Positions 22,150 through 33,394 of a DNA stretch of 64,000 nt are shown in pieces. The DNA is taken from the NCBI GenBank assembly GCA_029641185.1, contig JAPWGK010000036.1:163769-227768 (forward strand). Direction: 5' to 3'. Source of the DNA: Pseudofabraea citricarpa (lineage: Eukaryota; Ascomycota; Leotiomycetes; Helotiales; Dermateaceae). A program made the translations under genes and the position numbers. The notes below the pieces were generated by a model, which did no database searches, had not been told where the DNA came from, and saw only the letters and a list, made by a program, of their open reading frames with translations. Within the stretch, counting starts at the first letter, position 1, and the number at the start of each line of letters is the position of its first letter.

Positions 22150-25100
22150 TTAGACAATGGCCCATCTCTCAACTAGATCTGCTAATTCATCGTTACCGCC
22201 GACGTTTCCAGGAAACACGATATATGGCACACTCGTGTGCCTCGAAGTTGCCTCATCGCATCTCCAAACAGGAACCCCTGGAGCAGCCTGGCCAAGAATC
22301 ATGGCTCGCTTCATGTTCAACCCCTTGGTCGCTGCATCAGACGAAGTAATACCACCCTGAACAGATTAAATTAGCATCTTGTTCTCAAATGAATCAGATC
22401 AGATAAGCCACTTACCTTTGCAATGACATATCGGGGTCGAACTAATATGCTTTTTAGGATCTTGACCAAAGCCGCGGCGACAATACCACCAATCTTGAGA
22501 CTCGAGATAGCATCTGCGCCTACAATTAAATTGCGCGACGTCATGATCAAAACGTCACCGCCAGTTTCGATCTTCTCGCTTGCAACCTTGACGGCATTCT
22601 TCAGTATATCCTCAGCCTCTTCATCTGATTTAATAAGTTTTCCAACGTCGAGCTCAATGACGTGTAACTTATCGCCGCGACGTTCTCGTAACGACTGGAT
22701 TTGCGCTGTTGTTTTTGGTACGTATGATCCAGCGATGATCAACCCGCCAGGAGCCTTTGCCCCATAGTCCATGTCAAGGTCCTGGGCGGACATGGGTGCT
22801 TTGCCAACTATACCCAGCCGTGCTGAGACAAAAGCTGCTCCTGTGCGATACAAGTATTTCTTGCCAGATTGCTCAGCTCTAATGGCCCCTGCAGCGAAAA
22901 CGAACATGTCAGACTCTGCGGCCGCGTTGACAATTATAACACTTCCTCTGGGGGCTTGTAAGAGTCGTTGTGTCACCTTCTCAGGTCCGCCAACGCGAAT
23001 GTCTTCTAGTGTGACTGAGAAAAGATCCTTGGCGGTGAAGCTTGATCCTGCCTTCTCTAAAACATAGTCTCGAAGGTTTGAAGATCTGTAGCCAAACGTC
23101 GCATCTTGTGCAAATGGTGTTTGGCTGGCGGGTACTAAGACATCCTTCTCGGCTACATAATGAACATCATTGATGGTGAATCTGCCACCTTGGAAGAAGA
23201 AAGGAGCCAGTATCCATGCATCTGGCTTGCCGAGACTTTCCTCGACACTCTCGGGCTCCTCTGGGAAGTGGCCACGGAGCGTAGAATCACCTCGAAGAAC
23301 TATCTGGAAGGTCTTGCCGATTTCTGTTGCTGCTTTGGATAGGTTCTGACATATGGTTGATATCAGCTCTTTAGCTTCAGGGCCGGGTAAAGCTCTTGAG
23401 TTTGTGAGTATGAAGAAGCCTCTTTTAGAGCGTCGTAGCTCGTCACAAAGGGTTTCATGATCCCATACTGTCAGAACTGGGATATCATGACATGTCTGTG
23501 TGCCTGTTGGATCGTCATCTAGTGCAATTAGCAAAGGCGTTTTGTCGTTGCTTATCTGGCCTTCGATGGTCTTGATAATTTCAGATACTTCGGTTGTGAC
23601 CGATGGGAGATTGCTGATGGTTTCATTCTTTGGCAATGGTGTATATTCTTGGGGTTTGAAGGCCGACTGCATTGGCTTTGCACTTTCTGCGACAGAAGTA
23701 CCTGTCATTAATTCCCAAACTCGAACAACGCCCCCATCTGCTTCTTGCGACCATCCACGTGATGCTCCCATCATATATAATTGATGAGCTGCTGAGCTGA
23801 GGGGAGTGAAATATGAAAGTCTTTTCGCTTCATCAAGCACGATGCCCTAAGGCCAAGTTAGATATAACCTTCTATGACGATTTATTAACTTACCATATCT
23901 TTCACAAATATAGCCAGCTGGCTATGCGGGGTCCAGTCCGCACTCAACATAGCTGGAACACGATTTTCAAACATCCAACTCCCTCCCGCAGCATTTTTTA
24001 TAATCTCGTATAGGCTCTGTGTATCCAATCCAAGCTTGGATCCAAAGGCCATGGCTTCCGCCGCTGCTATAATATGTACTCCAGCTAACAGTTGGTTTAT
24101 GAGCTTCACGGATGATGCAGCCCCAGCTCCCCCTCCGATATGGTAAAGGTTTTTTGCTGGGCCACTCATGGCAGAAAGAATCGGGCGTGCCTTTGAAAGT
24201 GCAATGGCGTTTCCAGATGACAAGATCTATTAAATTAAGCATGCAGATGATCAAAATTGAGTTCTGACTTACTGTAAGCTGGCCCTGTGACGCCCTTGCA
24301 ACCCCACCACTTACCGGCGCATCTATAAGTTCCAAATTTTTTCCAAGAGAGCCCAGCCGTGCTGCAAGATCTCTAGCGAATGATGGTGGAACAGTTGAGC
24401 TCAGAATGACAATTGAGGAATCGGGCAGCGACTCTGCAGCCATGCCACTCCCAAACAAGACATCTTCCGCTTGCGTCGCGTTTTGTACCATGAGGATGAA
24501 TATCTCAGCTTCTTTGGCTGCTTCAGCAGGTGTTCGAGCTGCCGCTGCCTTTTCAGATGAAGCGGTAAACCTTTTTATACTTGGTTCATAGACGTCATAT
24601 CCACAGACATTGAATCCCGCTTTGTTAAGAGAGTTTGCCATACCGATACCCATTGCCCCTAATCCAACGAACCCCACTTTAGAAATCTCGAGTGGTGTGA
24701 CGGATGGAGTTAGGGTCTCGGTGATAGCTATTGATTTTGCTTGATCGTGAACGATGGTCGGCGTTGAAGGGTTAAATATCCTAACCAATCCAGAATCATC
24801 CTGGAATCCATAACCTTGCGATGCCCCAGAAAGATATAATTGCTCGGCAACCGATGATAATGGTAGAGGAAAGCAATATTGGCGCGCAGAAGACGTCACG
24901 ATTCCCTTTGTATTGGTTAGTAGCTTTTCGTAGAAAGAGTATAGGGACTCACCATATCCTTAACGAAAATGTTGAGGGCCGAGTAAGGATTTAAATCATT
25001 ATCCAACATGTGTGGTACTCTGTTTTCAAACATCCAGCTATTCCCAGCAGCATTGACGATGATATCGTAAACTTGTCGAGTATTCAGACCCATCTTTGCG

Positions 25101-25749
25101 GCTAAACCCATAGCCTCTGCTGATGCAGCAATATGGACGCCTGCTAATAATTGATTGATCATTTTGACATTGCTCGCTGTCCCAATATCACCAGGAATAA
25201 TGTATAGTTTTTCTGAGAGCATGGACAAGATGTCGTGGCCCTGTTTTAATGCGGCCTCACTTCCAGATGCCAGGATCGTGAGATTTCCTTGGGCTGCTCG
25301 CACAGTGCCTCCCGAGACGGGACAATCAAGCAACAAGACATCTTGGCGACCAAGGTCGTTTAACCTTGACTGGACTATCTTCAAAAAAGCAGCAGGTACT
25401 GTAGAAGACAATATAACCTTGGCATAAAGAGGTAGAGCTATCACGTGTTAGAGCTTCCATGACCGGAATAGATCAAAAGCATACCTTGCACAGCACCATT
25501 CACGGAGTCGAATAAAACGGACTCTGCTTGTTGTGAGTTGGCGACCATGCAGATAAAGGTGCCATGGCCTGCGGCAGCTTCTCGAGGCGATGCTGCTGTA
25601 TTGCCGCCGCTTTCTCGGAACCTTTGGAGAGTGGGCTCGTAGACATCAAACCCGGTCACTTTGTGGCCAAGCTTGACAAGATGCGAGGCCATTCCAAAGC
25701 CCATCGCGCCCAGGCCCGCAAAGGCAACGCTGAGAGGAGGAATACTCAT
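22150..25749 (-). CDS. LtnD-LtnD-OtnK fusion: tandem tetronate dehydrogenase modules plus 3-oxo-tetronate kinase
   Basis: Exons: 25749..25485, 25437..24953, 24905..24273, 24226..23894, 23846..22416, 22356..22150; 1117 residues. Module 1 (about 1-300) and module 2 (about 325-610) belong to the 3-hydroxyisobutyrate dehydrogenase family. Each has GLGAMG for NAD(P), the substrate loop D(C/A)PVSGG, and the catalytic Lys in a K(M/L)INQLLAGVH helix, so both could be active. The SWMFENRVP and IFVKDM motifs resemble L-threonate dehydrogenase LtnD rather than the mitochondrial valine enzyme. Residues about 675-1117 form an OtnK/DUF1537 kinase with LIALDDDPTGTQ, LRGDSTLRGHFP and, in the C-terminal nucleotide-binding lobe, KGGITSSD and FPGNVGG. 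Known bacterial pathways oxidise a tetronate, then phosphorylate the 3-oxo product. The class II aldolase domain that follows in the plant homologue, as I recall it, is absent here. Confidence 0.9.
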
Positions 25750-26746
25750 GATTGGACTTTTTATATGAAATTTCGATGTACGGGTATCATGGACAGGAGA
25801 AACTGGATTCAAACACAGAAACAGTGAAAAGGAATAGATGTACTTGGCTTGGCTGGATACTGAGAAGCTGCCTACCTTTAAGCAATGGGATATTCTGTCG
25901 GAGCCTGAAGCGTTGACGCAGCAGTCGCCGCACTTTGTGGATGTGGAATTGAGGATATTCGGTGTTCTGTCCGTGGTGGAGCACAGGCCGACAAGATGGC
26001 GTCGGCTAAGTAGATATATTCGGCCTAGCGTCTGGCTTAGCGAGATGGTGATTTTAGCCCTTTTAGGTACTCTGCCGGCTTCCTCCAGCTCCACCTCCAC
26101 CTCCTCCACCTTCTCCTCCCCTCGCTCTTCGTTCCCAGACCAGCGGACCGAGAACCAAGAAGACCAAGAGACCAAGAGACCAAGAGACCAAGAGCGAAGA
26201 AGCAAGAACCAAGAACCAAGAAACGCGTGATGCAGATGACCCCATGGGCAATCACATACCTACATACTCTACCTCTACCCTGCCTGCTCCCGACGTATCA
26301 CCGCCGGAGCTCCAGGGTTTCAGCATTCCAAGACTCCAGCTAGGATTGTTTGGTTATCATTTGCTTGCCTCTGCCCTCAAGCCTCAAGCCTCAACGGCGG
26401 TCTACAAAAAAGAAAAGAAAGATCAGGCGATCCGAGGTTGGACAGGCCAGAAGCGATCTAGCGTCTACAGTCCCACAGCAGTCTCAACAACGGTCCTTTT
26501 CGCCCTTCAGACTTCGTCAAGGCTCAAGGAAACAGCTTGCTAGCAGAAGGATGCACGCATACCGGTACATACCATGCTAGCTACTGTCCCCTCTCAGCCT
26601 AGACCACCTCCTTCTCCACGACCCGCATACCCCACGAACGGACGGCCTCTCTTTCGGCATCAATTTCTTCATGCGCACAATCTGTCTGCTACCTGCTCCA
26701 ACCCAACCCCGACAGCGGCAAACCGACTTTCTAACTGGCTCTCGTC
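25750..26746. promoter_or_regulatory. Divergent promoter between fusion enzyme and regulator genes
   Basis: About 1 kb between the two opposite start codons. It contains the 8-bp tandem repeat listed separately and pyrimidine-rich runs (26080-26130). Long open frames crossing it come from the low-complexity repeat and are not genes. A shared promoter would let the Zn2Cys6 protein control itself and the enzyme (inference). Confidence 0.45.
26163..26194. repeat. 8-bp tandem repeat (ACCAAGAG)
   Basis: Four perfect copies of ACCAAGAG, with degenerate ACCAAGA copies on both sides (about 26151-26223). It sits in the divergent promoter region. Confidence 0.85.
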
Positions 26747-28907
26747 ATGAAGCGGCGGCGCGAGCAAGAGACCATCACCTCCCCGCACTCGAACAGTCAC
26801 GTGTCACCGTCCATCGAAGATGGGACAACGAGAGTGCCCAAGGTGTCGAGGAAGATTCACGCATGCACAGAATGCCAAGCTCGAAAGATCAAATGTGATC
26901 TGGCGCCGCCAACCAAAACTACTTGCACCAGGTGCTCCCGGAAGGGACTGAACTGTGTGGTCAATAAGAGTCTTCAATCGCTGCTACAAGAACGGACAGA
27001 GTAAGACAGTACCATTCGTTACCTTTGTCATTCTTGACGAAGACCTCATCAGGCTTGCTGGGGGTCTTAAGTCTTTGTATGTAGTATTATATTGACTTTG
27101 ATGACAGATGGAAGACATCTTTAGAGGAGAACTCTCAGTGCCTACAATCAGCTGTATCCAAAATTCTTAGCGTTTTAGAGCTTCCACCGCTGGAAACATT
27201 TTCAAAAAATCAACAGACACCGCATCAGTTCAGCCACCATGCTGCTCCCCAGGTTCGTGAGTCTGCTCTTGGAGCTAGACACCTCCGTACGGCTGGAATG
27301 GCTATGACACGGGAGAACTCACAGGAGCCGGAACCAGGCAAGATGAGTGATGCCTTGGTGTCTGCACCCATGGGAACTTTGTACGAAGTGACAAAACTGA
27401 GGAATTTGAGGAGCAACCCTGACGAGCGGTTCCATCCCCCCAAAACATCACCTCTCGAGGAAGATTTTATCTCCAAAGGCAAGATTTCTCAGTCTATAGC
27501 AGAAGATCTATTCCAAGTTTTTAACCAATCCCTCAATCATTATTTATGGGGTGGGATTGCATTGGTCCATGATAACCTAGAATCAGTTCGCCGGTCATCG
27601 TCACTCTTACTCGCAGCGATATTGACCGTCACTGCTTTGCATATTCCTGGGCGAGAGCAGATTTTTGACATTTGCTATGCTGAGTTTACCGCCCTGGTTT
27701 GTGATTCTATGCTTGATCGTTACCATACATTGGATGGAATTCGTGCATTGTGTATTGGCGCATTTTGGCTCTCGGATGTTAGCTGTGAGTATACCATCGT
27801 TTGAATCTCAAGTCGTGTTCTAATGAAAAATTGACAGGGAAGCTCTCTGGCCATGCAGTGAGAATTGCTACTGAATTGAACCTACACCAGAGCTATTCAA
27901 GAGCCATGAGAGGTTCTCGGGAGCACTTTGAAGGCGCAAGACTGTGGTATTTCCTATATGTTTGCGACCACCACTTCAGTATTGCCTATGGCAGACCTCC
28001 TGTCATCAATGAAGACGAGGCAATTGTTAACCACGAGAAGTTCCTAGAGCTACCAGGAATTTCTCAGGCAGATTATCGGTTACACAGCCAAGTCTCATTG
28101 TTTATCATCCTCACAGGTATATATAATACATTTGGACCTGACGTCGAAAAAATGTTAAGCGAGGAGGATCTGACCCGCTTGAGGCATTTCAATGTGGCTT
28201 TGGATACCTGGCGGATCAAATGGGAGTCTTCACTCGCCCCCAATACCTACATCTCAACCTATCCCTCTAAGGGTGTCATTTTGCATCTCAACTTTGCGAA
28301 ATTACAAGTCAACTGGCTCGCTCTCCGAGGCATCCGGCAGTTTTCAATTCAGGACCTAACCACAGACCGACGAGAACTCGCAAATACAGCAATTAGCTGT
28401 GCCATGACCATTCTGCAAGTGGTCCTAGATCAACCAGATATTCGGAAATCAGTCGTCGGCGTACCACTGTATCTACATACCATGATCACATACTCGGCCG
28501 TGTTTCTCATCAAGGTCCGGCAGAAGTGGAGAGCGCACAAGCTCGGCACTGATCCAATTCTAATACGAGATCTAGTAACAAGGATCGTAGTGCTTCTGCA
28601 AGATGCAAAAGCTAGTGAGCGACATCTCACTTGTCATATCGCGATTGGCCTCAGTAAAATGCTGGACCGATTTATTGCTTGGGAGGCACACGAGACCCAG
28701 GCAATGACAGCTGATGGCTCTGGAGTAGCTCACCCCCCGAGAGACGTGGGCACAGTGCCACAGGTTTCCGAGCCCGATATGGAGCTCAACGCCGATTATA
28801 CTGCGCTGGGCATGTATGACACCTCTCTCCCCATATCGGAGTGGGATTATTTTCCAATCGGCTTCTTTGACGTAATGTCCAATGCTCAGTCCGACGTTTG
28901 GCATTGA
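26747..28907 (+). CDS. Zn2Cys6 transcription factor next to the tetronate enzyme gene
   Basis: Exons 26747..27000, 27108..27784 and 27838..28907 give 666 residues. The zinc cluster CTECQARKIKCD is at residues 40-70 (Cys 40, 43, 50, 60, 63, 70), with a nine-residue loop between the third and fourth Cys, longer than usual. A basic N-terminus and KSLQSLLQERTEW coiled-coil-like linker flank it. The regulatory region has FWLSDVSWKLSGHAVRIATELNLHQSY and ARLWYFLYVCDHHFSIAYGRPPVI, standard fungal middle-homology blocks; the second intron splits the Trp codon of the first. It is read away from the fusion enzyme and towards the permease, which makes it the obvious candidate regulator of both (inference). 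Similar CTECQARKIKC clusters occur in protease regulators of aspergilli, so orthology needs a tree. Confidence 0.9.
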
Positions 28908-29266
28908 GTATTATTCAATACTGCTGTCATATAAATTGCGTGTATAGGTAGCTGTTCATTGATAAGATAAACAACCAACATGTCCTAGTTGCGACACTAC
29001 AGATTAGGCCTGCATTGTTCTCAGATTTAATTTTCTGTTGGGTGAAGCCACAATGGTTTTAACAGTCAGCTTTTTGCCTTCCCTTTGGCTGCGAAATGTG
29101 CTAACCCCCACGATCCATCCCACGCATGATTCATGGGCTATAGCAAATATCACGTTTCTACTGGCATTATTCTACTGGCAGTCTGCAGCCAGTAGCAACG
29201 GCCATCACCCCGGGATACCCCTTTTAGAGGCAAAACTAATGCGCGGTGATCTGACCGAACAATCTG

Positions 29267-29274
29267 CCGTACGG
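29267..29274. promoter_or_regulatory. CCGTACGG palindrome, possible Zn2Cys6 site
   Basis: Inverted CGG half-sites with a 2-bp spacer, 233 bp before the permease start. Zn2Cys6 dimers commonly bind paired CGG triplets; the spacing preference of the neighbouring regulator is unknown. Confidence 0.3.
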
Positions 29275-29393
29275 TTCATTCCCCGCCAAAACCCAGCTTG
29301 GCTCTTGGTCATCACCCCGGATCAGGAGAACTCCACACTAAACGAACATTTGAAGGTTCCCCACCATGCGCTGTTCCAAGGTAGGGGTATTTC

Positions 29394-29400
29394 TATATAA
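29394..29400 (+). promoter_or_regulatory. TATA-like element of the permease gene
   Basis: TATATAA, 107 bp upstream of the permease ATG, followed by a short leader. Distance and sequence are reasonable for a fungal TATA box. Confidence 0.35.
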
Positions 29401-29506
29401 GACTTTGCGGGTTCCCCATGTTTGTTCAAGCTCACACAAGCATCCCCTTCCGCAATTCAAGGTTGAACTACATTTCTTTCCATATTTGTCTCGTCACAAA
29501 TACAAT

Positions 29507-31171
29507 ATGGCTGAAGTCAAAGAAGATGTCGCCTATGTTGAGTCTCTGCCAACGAAGAATGAGCTCTCTGCAGAAGAGATTGAACTTCAACAAGCGCTGA
29601 GGGATTATGTTCCCAATACCGAAGCAGAGAAGAAGCTCCGTCGAAAGATTGATTTGCATTTGATGCCAATACTCTGGATCATGTACATTTTAAACTACAT
29701 TGATCGAACTAATATTGTATGGCCCTTCGTCACCTACTTTCCTTTTTTTTCTCTTTCCAAATTCATGGCTAATAATAAAAGGGAAATGCCAGAATTGCTG
29801 GAATGGCCGATGATTTGAGTCTCAGCGACGATGGTGAGCAACTATAAGACTTCGAGTATGACATCTTTTGCTAAAAATTTGGTAGACTACGCCTGGGTTC
29901 TCTCCATCTTTTTCTTCGGATATCTGATCTGCGAAGTGCCATCCAACATGATACTTAGCCGAACTCGCCCCTCTCTTTTCTTACCAGCGATCATGCTGGT
30001 CTGGGGTGCACTGAGTGCTGCTATGGCATGCGTCAAGAGCAAAGGAGATCTCCTTGCTTTCAGATTCGTTCTCGGCTGCATCGAGTCTGGATTCTTCCCT
30101 GGCGTGTTGTTTGTTATGAGCTGTTGGTACAAGACTCAAGAAATTGGTATAGTAACATGGCAAAATTCGTCAATAACATGAACTGACAGTGCAATAGGAA
30201 AGCGATTTGCCATCTTCTACAGTGCGGCTGTTCTTTCCGGAGCATTTGGTGGTCTTCTTGCTGGTGCCATCACAGGCGATCTCGATGGGGCACATGGTAT
30301 TGCTGGCTGGAGATGGCTCTTCATTGTTGAAGGCGTTGCCACAGTTGGTGTTGCAATCATTGCGACATTCATCCTTCTCGATTTCCCCAGTACGTCTTCT
30401 GCCTTGACGCTTGAAGAGAGACAGCTTGCCACTGTCAGGATTCTTGCGGACACTGCAGCAACAGGCTCAGCTTCTGGAGATGACCGACTTACACATTGGC
30501 AAGCCTTCAAGGCTGCCATTGCTGATCCACGTACATATATGTTTATGTTCCTGTTCACTCTCGACGTCGGCTCAGGAACTATTTCGTACTTTATTCCTAC
30601 CATTACCAAGTCCCTCGGGTACACAACTGTCATGGCCCAGTACATGACTGTCCCCGTCTATGCCGTTGCCACCGTTTGTCTCAACGTTTGTGCATACTCG
30701 GCCGATCGCTTTAATGAGCGAAGGTGGCACATTTCAGGTGCCCTTGGTCTGGGATTTGTTTGTGCTCTTGTCTGTGCAGTTGTTCAGACACCGGTTGTTC
30801 GCTACGTCATGCTTTGCTTTGTGGCAGCCGGTATCTGGAGTGCTCTTCCTCTTATTATGGCTTGGGCATCCAAGACCATCGATCTTCCTGCAGAAAAGAG
30901 GGCCATTTGCATTGCTCTGATCAATGCAGTTGGGAATTTCTCTTCAGTTTACGGAAGTCATCTCTGGCCTAGTAGCACGGGTCCAAAATACACACTTGGC
31001 TGGGGTGTTACCGCTGCATTCTTGGGCACGGGTATGCTCACGGCCGCTCTAATCCCCGTACTGCTGAAGATTGTTCCAGTTCCGTTGACCAAGGCTGAAA
31101 GAGCTTTGGAAGAAAAAAGGCAACGAGTGGCTGCACAGGTGGGCGATGCTGAGGGTCCACCCGGTGTGTAA
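29507..31171 (+). CDS. MFS permease, anion:cation symporter (Dal5/Tna1-like) type
   Basis: Exons 29507..29716, 29782..29833, 29886..30146 and 30198..31171; 498 residues. The N-terminus is cytosolic and charged, then KIDLHLMPILWIMYILNYIDRTNIGNARIAGM, the hallmark of this subfamily, is built across the first intron. About twelve membrane segments follow, with RFVLGCIESGFFPG as the signature of helix 4-5, a cytosolic central loop (about 255-290), and a charged C-terminal tail. Members import small organic anions such as allantoate, nicotinate, pantothenate or tartrate with protons. The place beside the tetronate enzyme and regulator suggests a sugar-acid substrate (inference). The second exon is only 52 bp, usual for this family. 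Confidence 0.92.
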
Positions 31172-32012
31172 TCGATTAAGGATCACGATGTTTTATGTAT
31201 ATAGAGGAGCTGTGCTTGATTTGGCATAATAAAGTCTTGTTCAATCTTATTTTCTCTGAGCAAGCTGTCAATTTTTCAACTACTCTAAAACATAAAAAAA
31301 ACAAGATGCCTTGAAACGACCCCGGTCTTCGCTTTTTATGCGAGTACATGGCCTGTGATTATCCGCGTGAACCTGTCATTATGCCAGTTGAAGAGAATTA
31401 CATGACAACATTATAGCTCGAATTTCAAAAGGTATCTTATTTTATAAAGCTGAGATGCTTTTTGATATAATTTGGGTACCTAGGTAAGTATTTATTTGCT
31501 GACTTGAACGGTATCTGAGACCCAAAGTCAAGTATCACGGATAATTTAGAACCAAAAACAGAGCATACATACATAAAGTCTTTAGAATGTACTAAGTCTA
31601 TTTCATGGCTTCAAAACTATTGAAAAAATACATATATAGTTTGATCTTCTTCTGCTTGCTCAAGATATCGGCCATCGTTGAACCATTTCCCCGGCGTGCT
31701 CACTGCGGGGAAAGTTCTGCTTATGGCAGGTGCCAAGCCACCAATACACGAACAACGTTGTCGTGCATAGAGTAACCAGGAACCTGGTGTAAATTCAGCC
31801 TGCTTTTCTTATTTCGTCCAATGTTATCTCAGCGGCTAAAACAACATAGATCTTATCTCTGCGCAATTTTAATCATGTTGTTGCCTTTGAAAGCCACATC
31901 CACCGGTAACCGATCACTTGGGTATATTAATTGGCACAATTATCCCCTTACAACCACCTAACGATTCTTCCCTTATTGAATCATCAGTCCTGCTTTTCGT
32001 CTACCTGTGAAA
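31172..32012. other. Intergenic region
   Basis: About 840 bp, AT-rich, no gene seen. A TATTAATT stretch near 31924, about 90 bp before the hydrolase start, could serve as a TATA element. Confidence 0.5.
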
Positions 32013-33029
32013 ATGAAACATTTCACTTGGTGCTTCCTTCTTGTTTTGGGCTTCATTTTTGTATCTGACAGCTCTGCTGTCAACACCAATACCAATACTT
32101 CGGATTTCCCAGGAGGATTTGATTTCCCCTACCCATGGCCAATTCATTTTTTCAATTTCACGTCGCAACAACAAACATTGTCCATGGCATACATGGATGT
32201 GGAACCAGGAAATGGATCTATAGCGAAAGGCAATATCGTTCTCTTGCACGGAAAGAATTTCTGCGGGGCGACATGGGTTGAAACCGCAAAGGTGCTTTCG
32301 GCAGAGGGCTATCGTCTCATTATTCCTGACCAGATTGGGTTCTGTAAATCCTCAAAACCGCCACAATACCAATTCACATTGCACCAACTTGCTCTGAATA
32401 CGAACAATCTCCTCAAATCAGTAGGCATCAACAATGCAACTATCATGGGCCATTCAATGGGCGGGATGCTATCTGCTCGATATGCTCTCATGTTCCCCTT
32501 AGAGACATTCCAACTTATCATGGTCAATCCACTTGGACTGGAGGATTGGCAGTCGCTCGGGGTTCCTTACCGAAGCGTCGATGTATCTTTCCAAGGAGAG
32601 CTAGAAACAACCTTTGAAAGCATAAAGGCATATCAGCAAGCCACTTATTACGTGGGGGAATGGTCGCCAGCCTATGACGTTTGGGTCGACATGCTTCTTC
32701 GCATTTACAAAGGCCCATTAGGAAGAACATTTGCATTTGACATGGCTCTTGCTACCGACATGGTCTTCACACAACCAGTTGTGTACGAGCTCCCGAATTT
32801 GAAAATGAGGACAGCTTTGATGATTGGCGATAAAGATAATACCGCTATTGGAAAAGCATGGGCACCGGCAGATATCAAGCCCTTGCTTGGCCATTATGAA
32901 ATTCTGGGGAAGCAGGTATCAGCAAAAATTTCCAACAGTACCTTGATTGAGTTTCCGGAGCTTGGACACTCTCCTCAAATTCAAAGTCCTGCAAGGTTCC
33001 ATGCTGCGCTACTTGCGTGGCTACAATAA
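32013..33029 (+). CDS. Secreted alpha/beta hydrolase
   Basis: Single exon, 338 residues. A signal peptide covers about residues 1-21. The alpha/beta-hydrolase fold shows an oxyanion strand IVLLHGKNFCGATW, the nucleophile elbow GHSMGG (Ser near residue 148), a likely Asp in MIGDKDNTAIG and the catalytic His in FPELGHSPQIQ, so the catalytic triad looks complete. A lid-like insertion lies about 185-255. The substrate is unknown; such enzymes include esterases, haloperoxidase-like and epoxide-hydrolase-like proteins. The start at 32013 is the first ATG; the two upstream codons are not a start in a nuclear gene. The following gene on the same strand is also secreted. Confidence 0.88.
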   Translation: MKHFTWCFLLVLGFIFVSDSSAVNTNTNTSDFPGGFDFPYPWPIHFFNFTSQQQTLSMAYMDVEPGNGSIAKGNIVLLHGKNFCGATWVETAKVLSAEGYRLIIPDQIGFCKSSKPPQYQFTLHQLALNTNNLLKSVGINNATIMGHSMGGMLSARYALMFPLETFQLIMVNPLGLEDWQSLGVPYRSVDVSFQGELETTFESIKAYQQATYYVGEWSPAYDVWVDMLLRIYKGPLGRTFAFDMALATDMVFTQPVVYELPNLKMRTALMIGDKDNTAIGKAWAPADIKPLLGHYEILGKQVSAKISNSTLIEFPELGHSPQIQSPARFHAALLAWLQ

Positions 33030-33394
33030 AGGTCGGTTTGTCATCGGCAGAGGGAAAGTTTCTGCAAAATAATTAAATTGAATTTTGAGATTAAAGCGCT
33101 TCAAATCTTATTCATAGCTAATTGAGTGCGTTCTTGAGTGAGTAATGCTGAAAGTTTTCAGGGGTCTCCATGTGGAACAGATCCCCAGATTCCCCTCAGT
33201 GCTTCGAAGAAGAAAAATGGTCATTTAGCCTGTCTAAGTCCTTACACCATATTTAGCCTATATGGAGATTTCAGTGGGCACTTGACTATTTTATGTGGAG
33301 AGGTTTTCGGCACTGAGGCGTCACTCGTTATTTAAATATTCCTTGAGCTCGTCCCATCTTCACCTCCCCCAAACCGGGCTCTTTGTGATTGATA
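33030..33394 (+). promoter_or_regulatory. Promoter region of the GH43 gene
   Basis: About 365 bp between two genes on the same strand. A TATTTAAATATT element at 33329-33340 lies 55 bp upstream of the GH43 start and may be its TATA box. No gene. Confidence 0.35.

Larger units (their letters stand above)
28908..29506 (+). promoter_or_regulatory. Promoter region of the MFS permease
   Basis: About 600 bp. A 120-residue open frame (29038..29400) has no recognisable domain and is not called. It carries the CCG/CGG palindrome and a TATA-like element listed below. Confidence 0.4.

Noticed and set aside
25750..26230. Minus-strand open frame extending the fusion enzyme upstream
   Set aside because: The added sequence is a translation of simple repeats (LVSWSLG) and the HIBADH domain starts properly at the ATG at 25749.
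29038..29400. 120-residue open frame before the MFS gene
   Set aside because: No domain; overlaps the likely core promoter including the TATA-like element.
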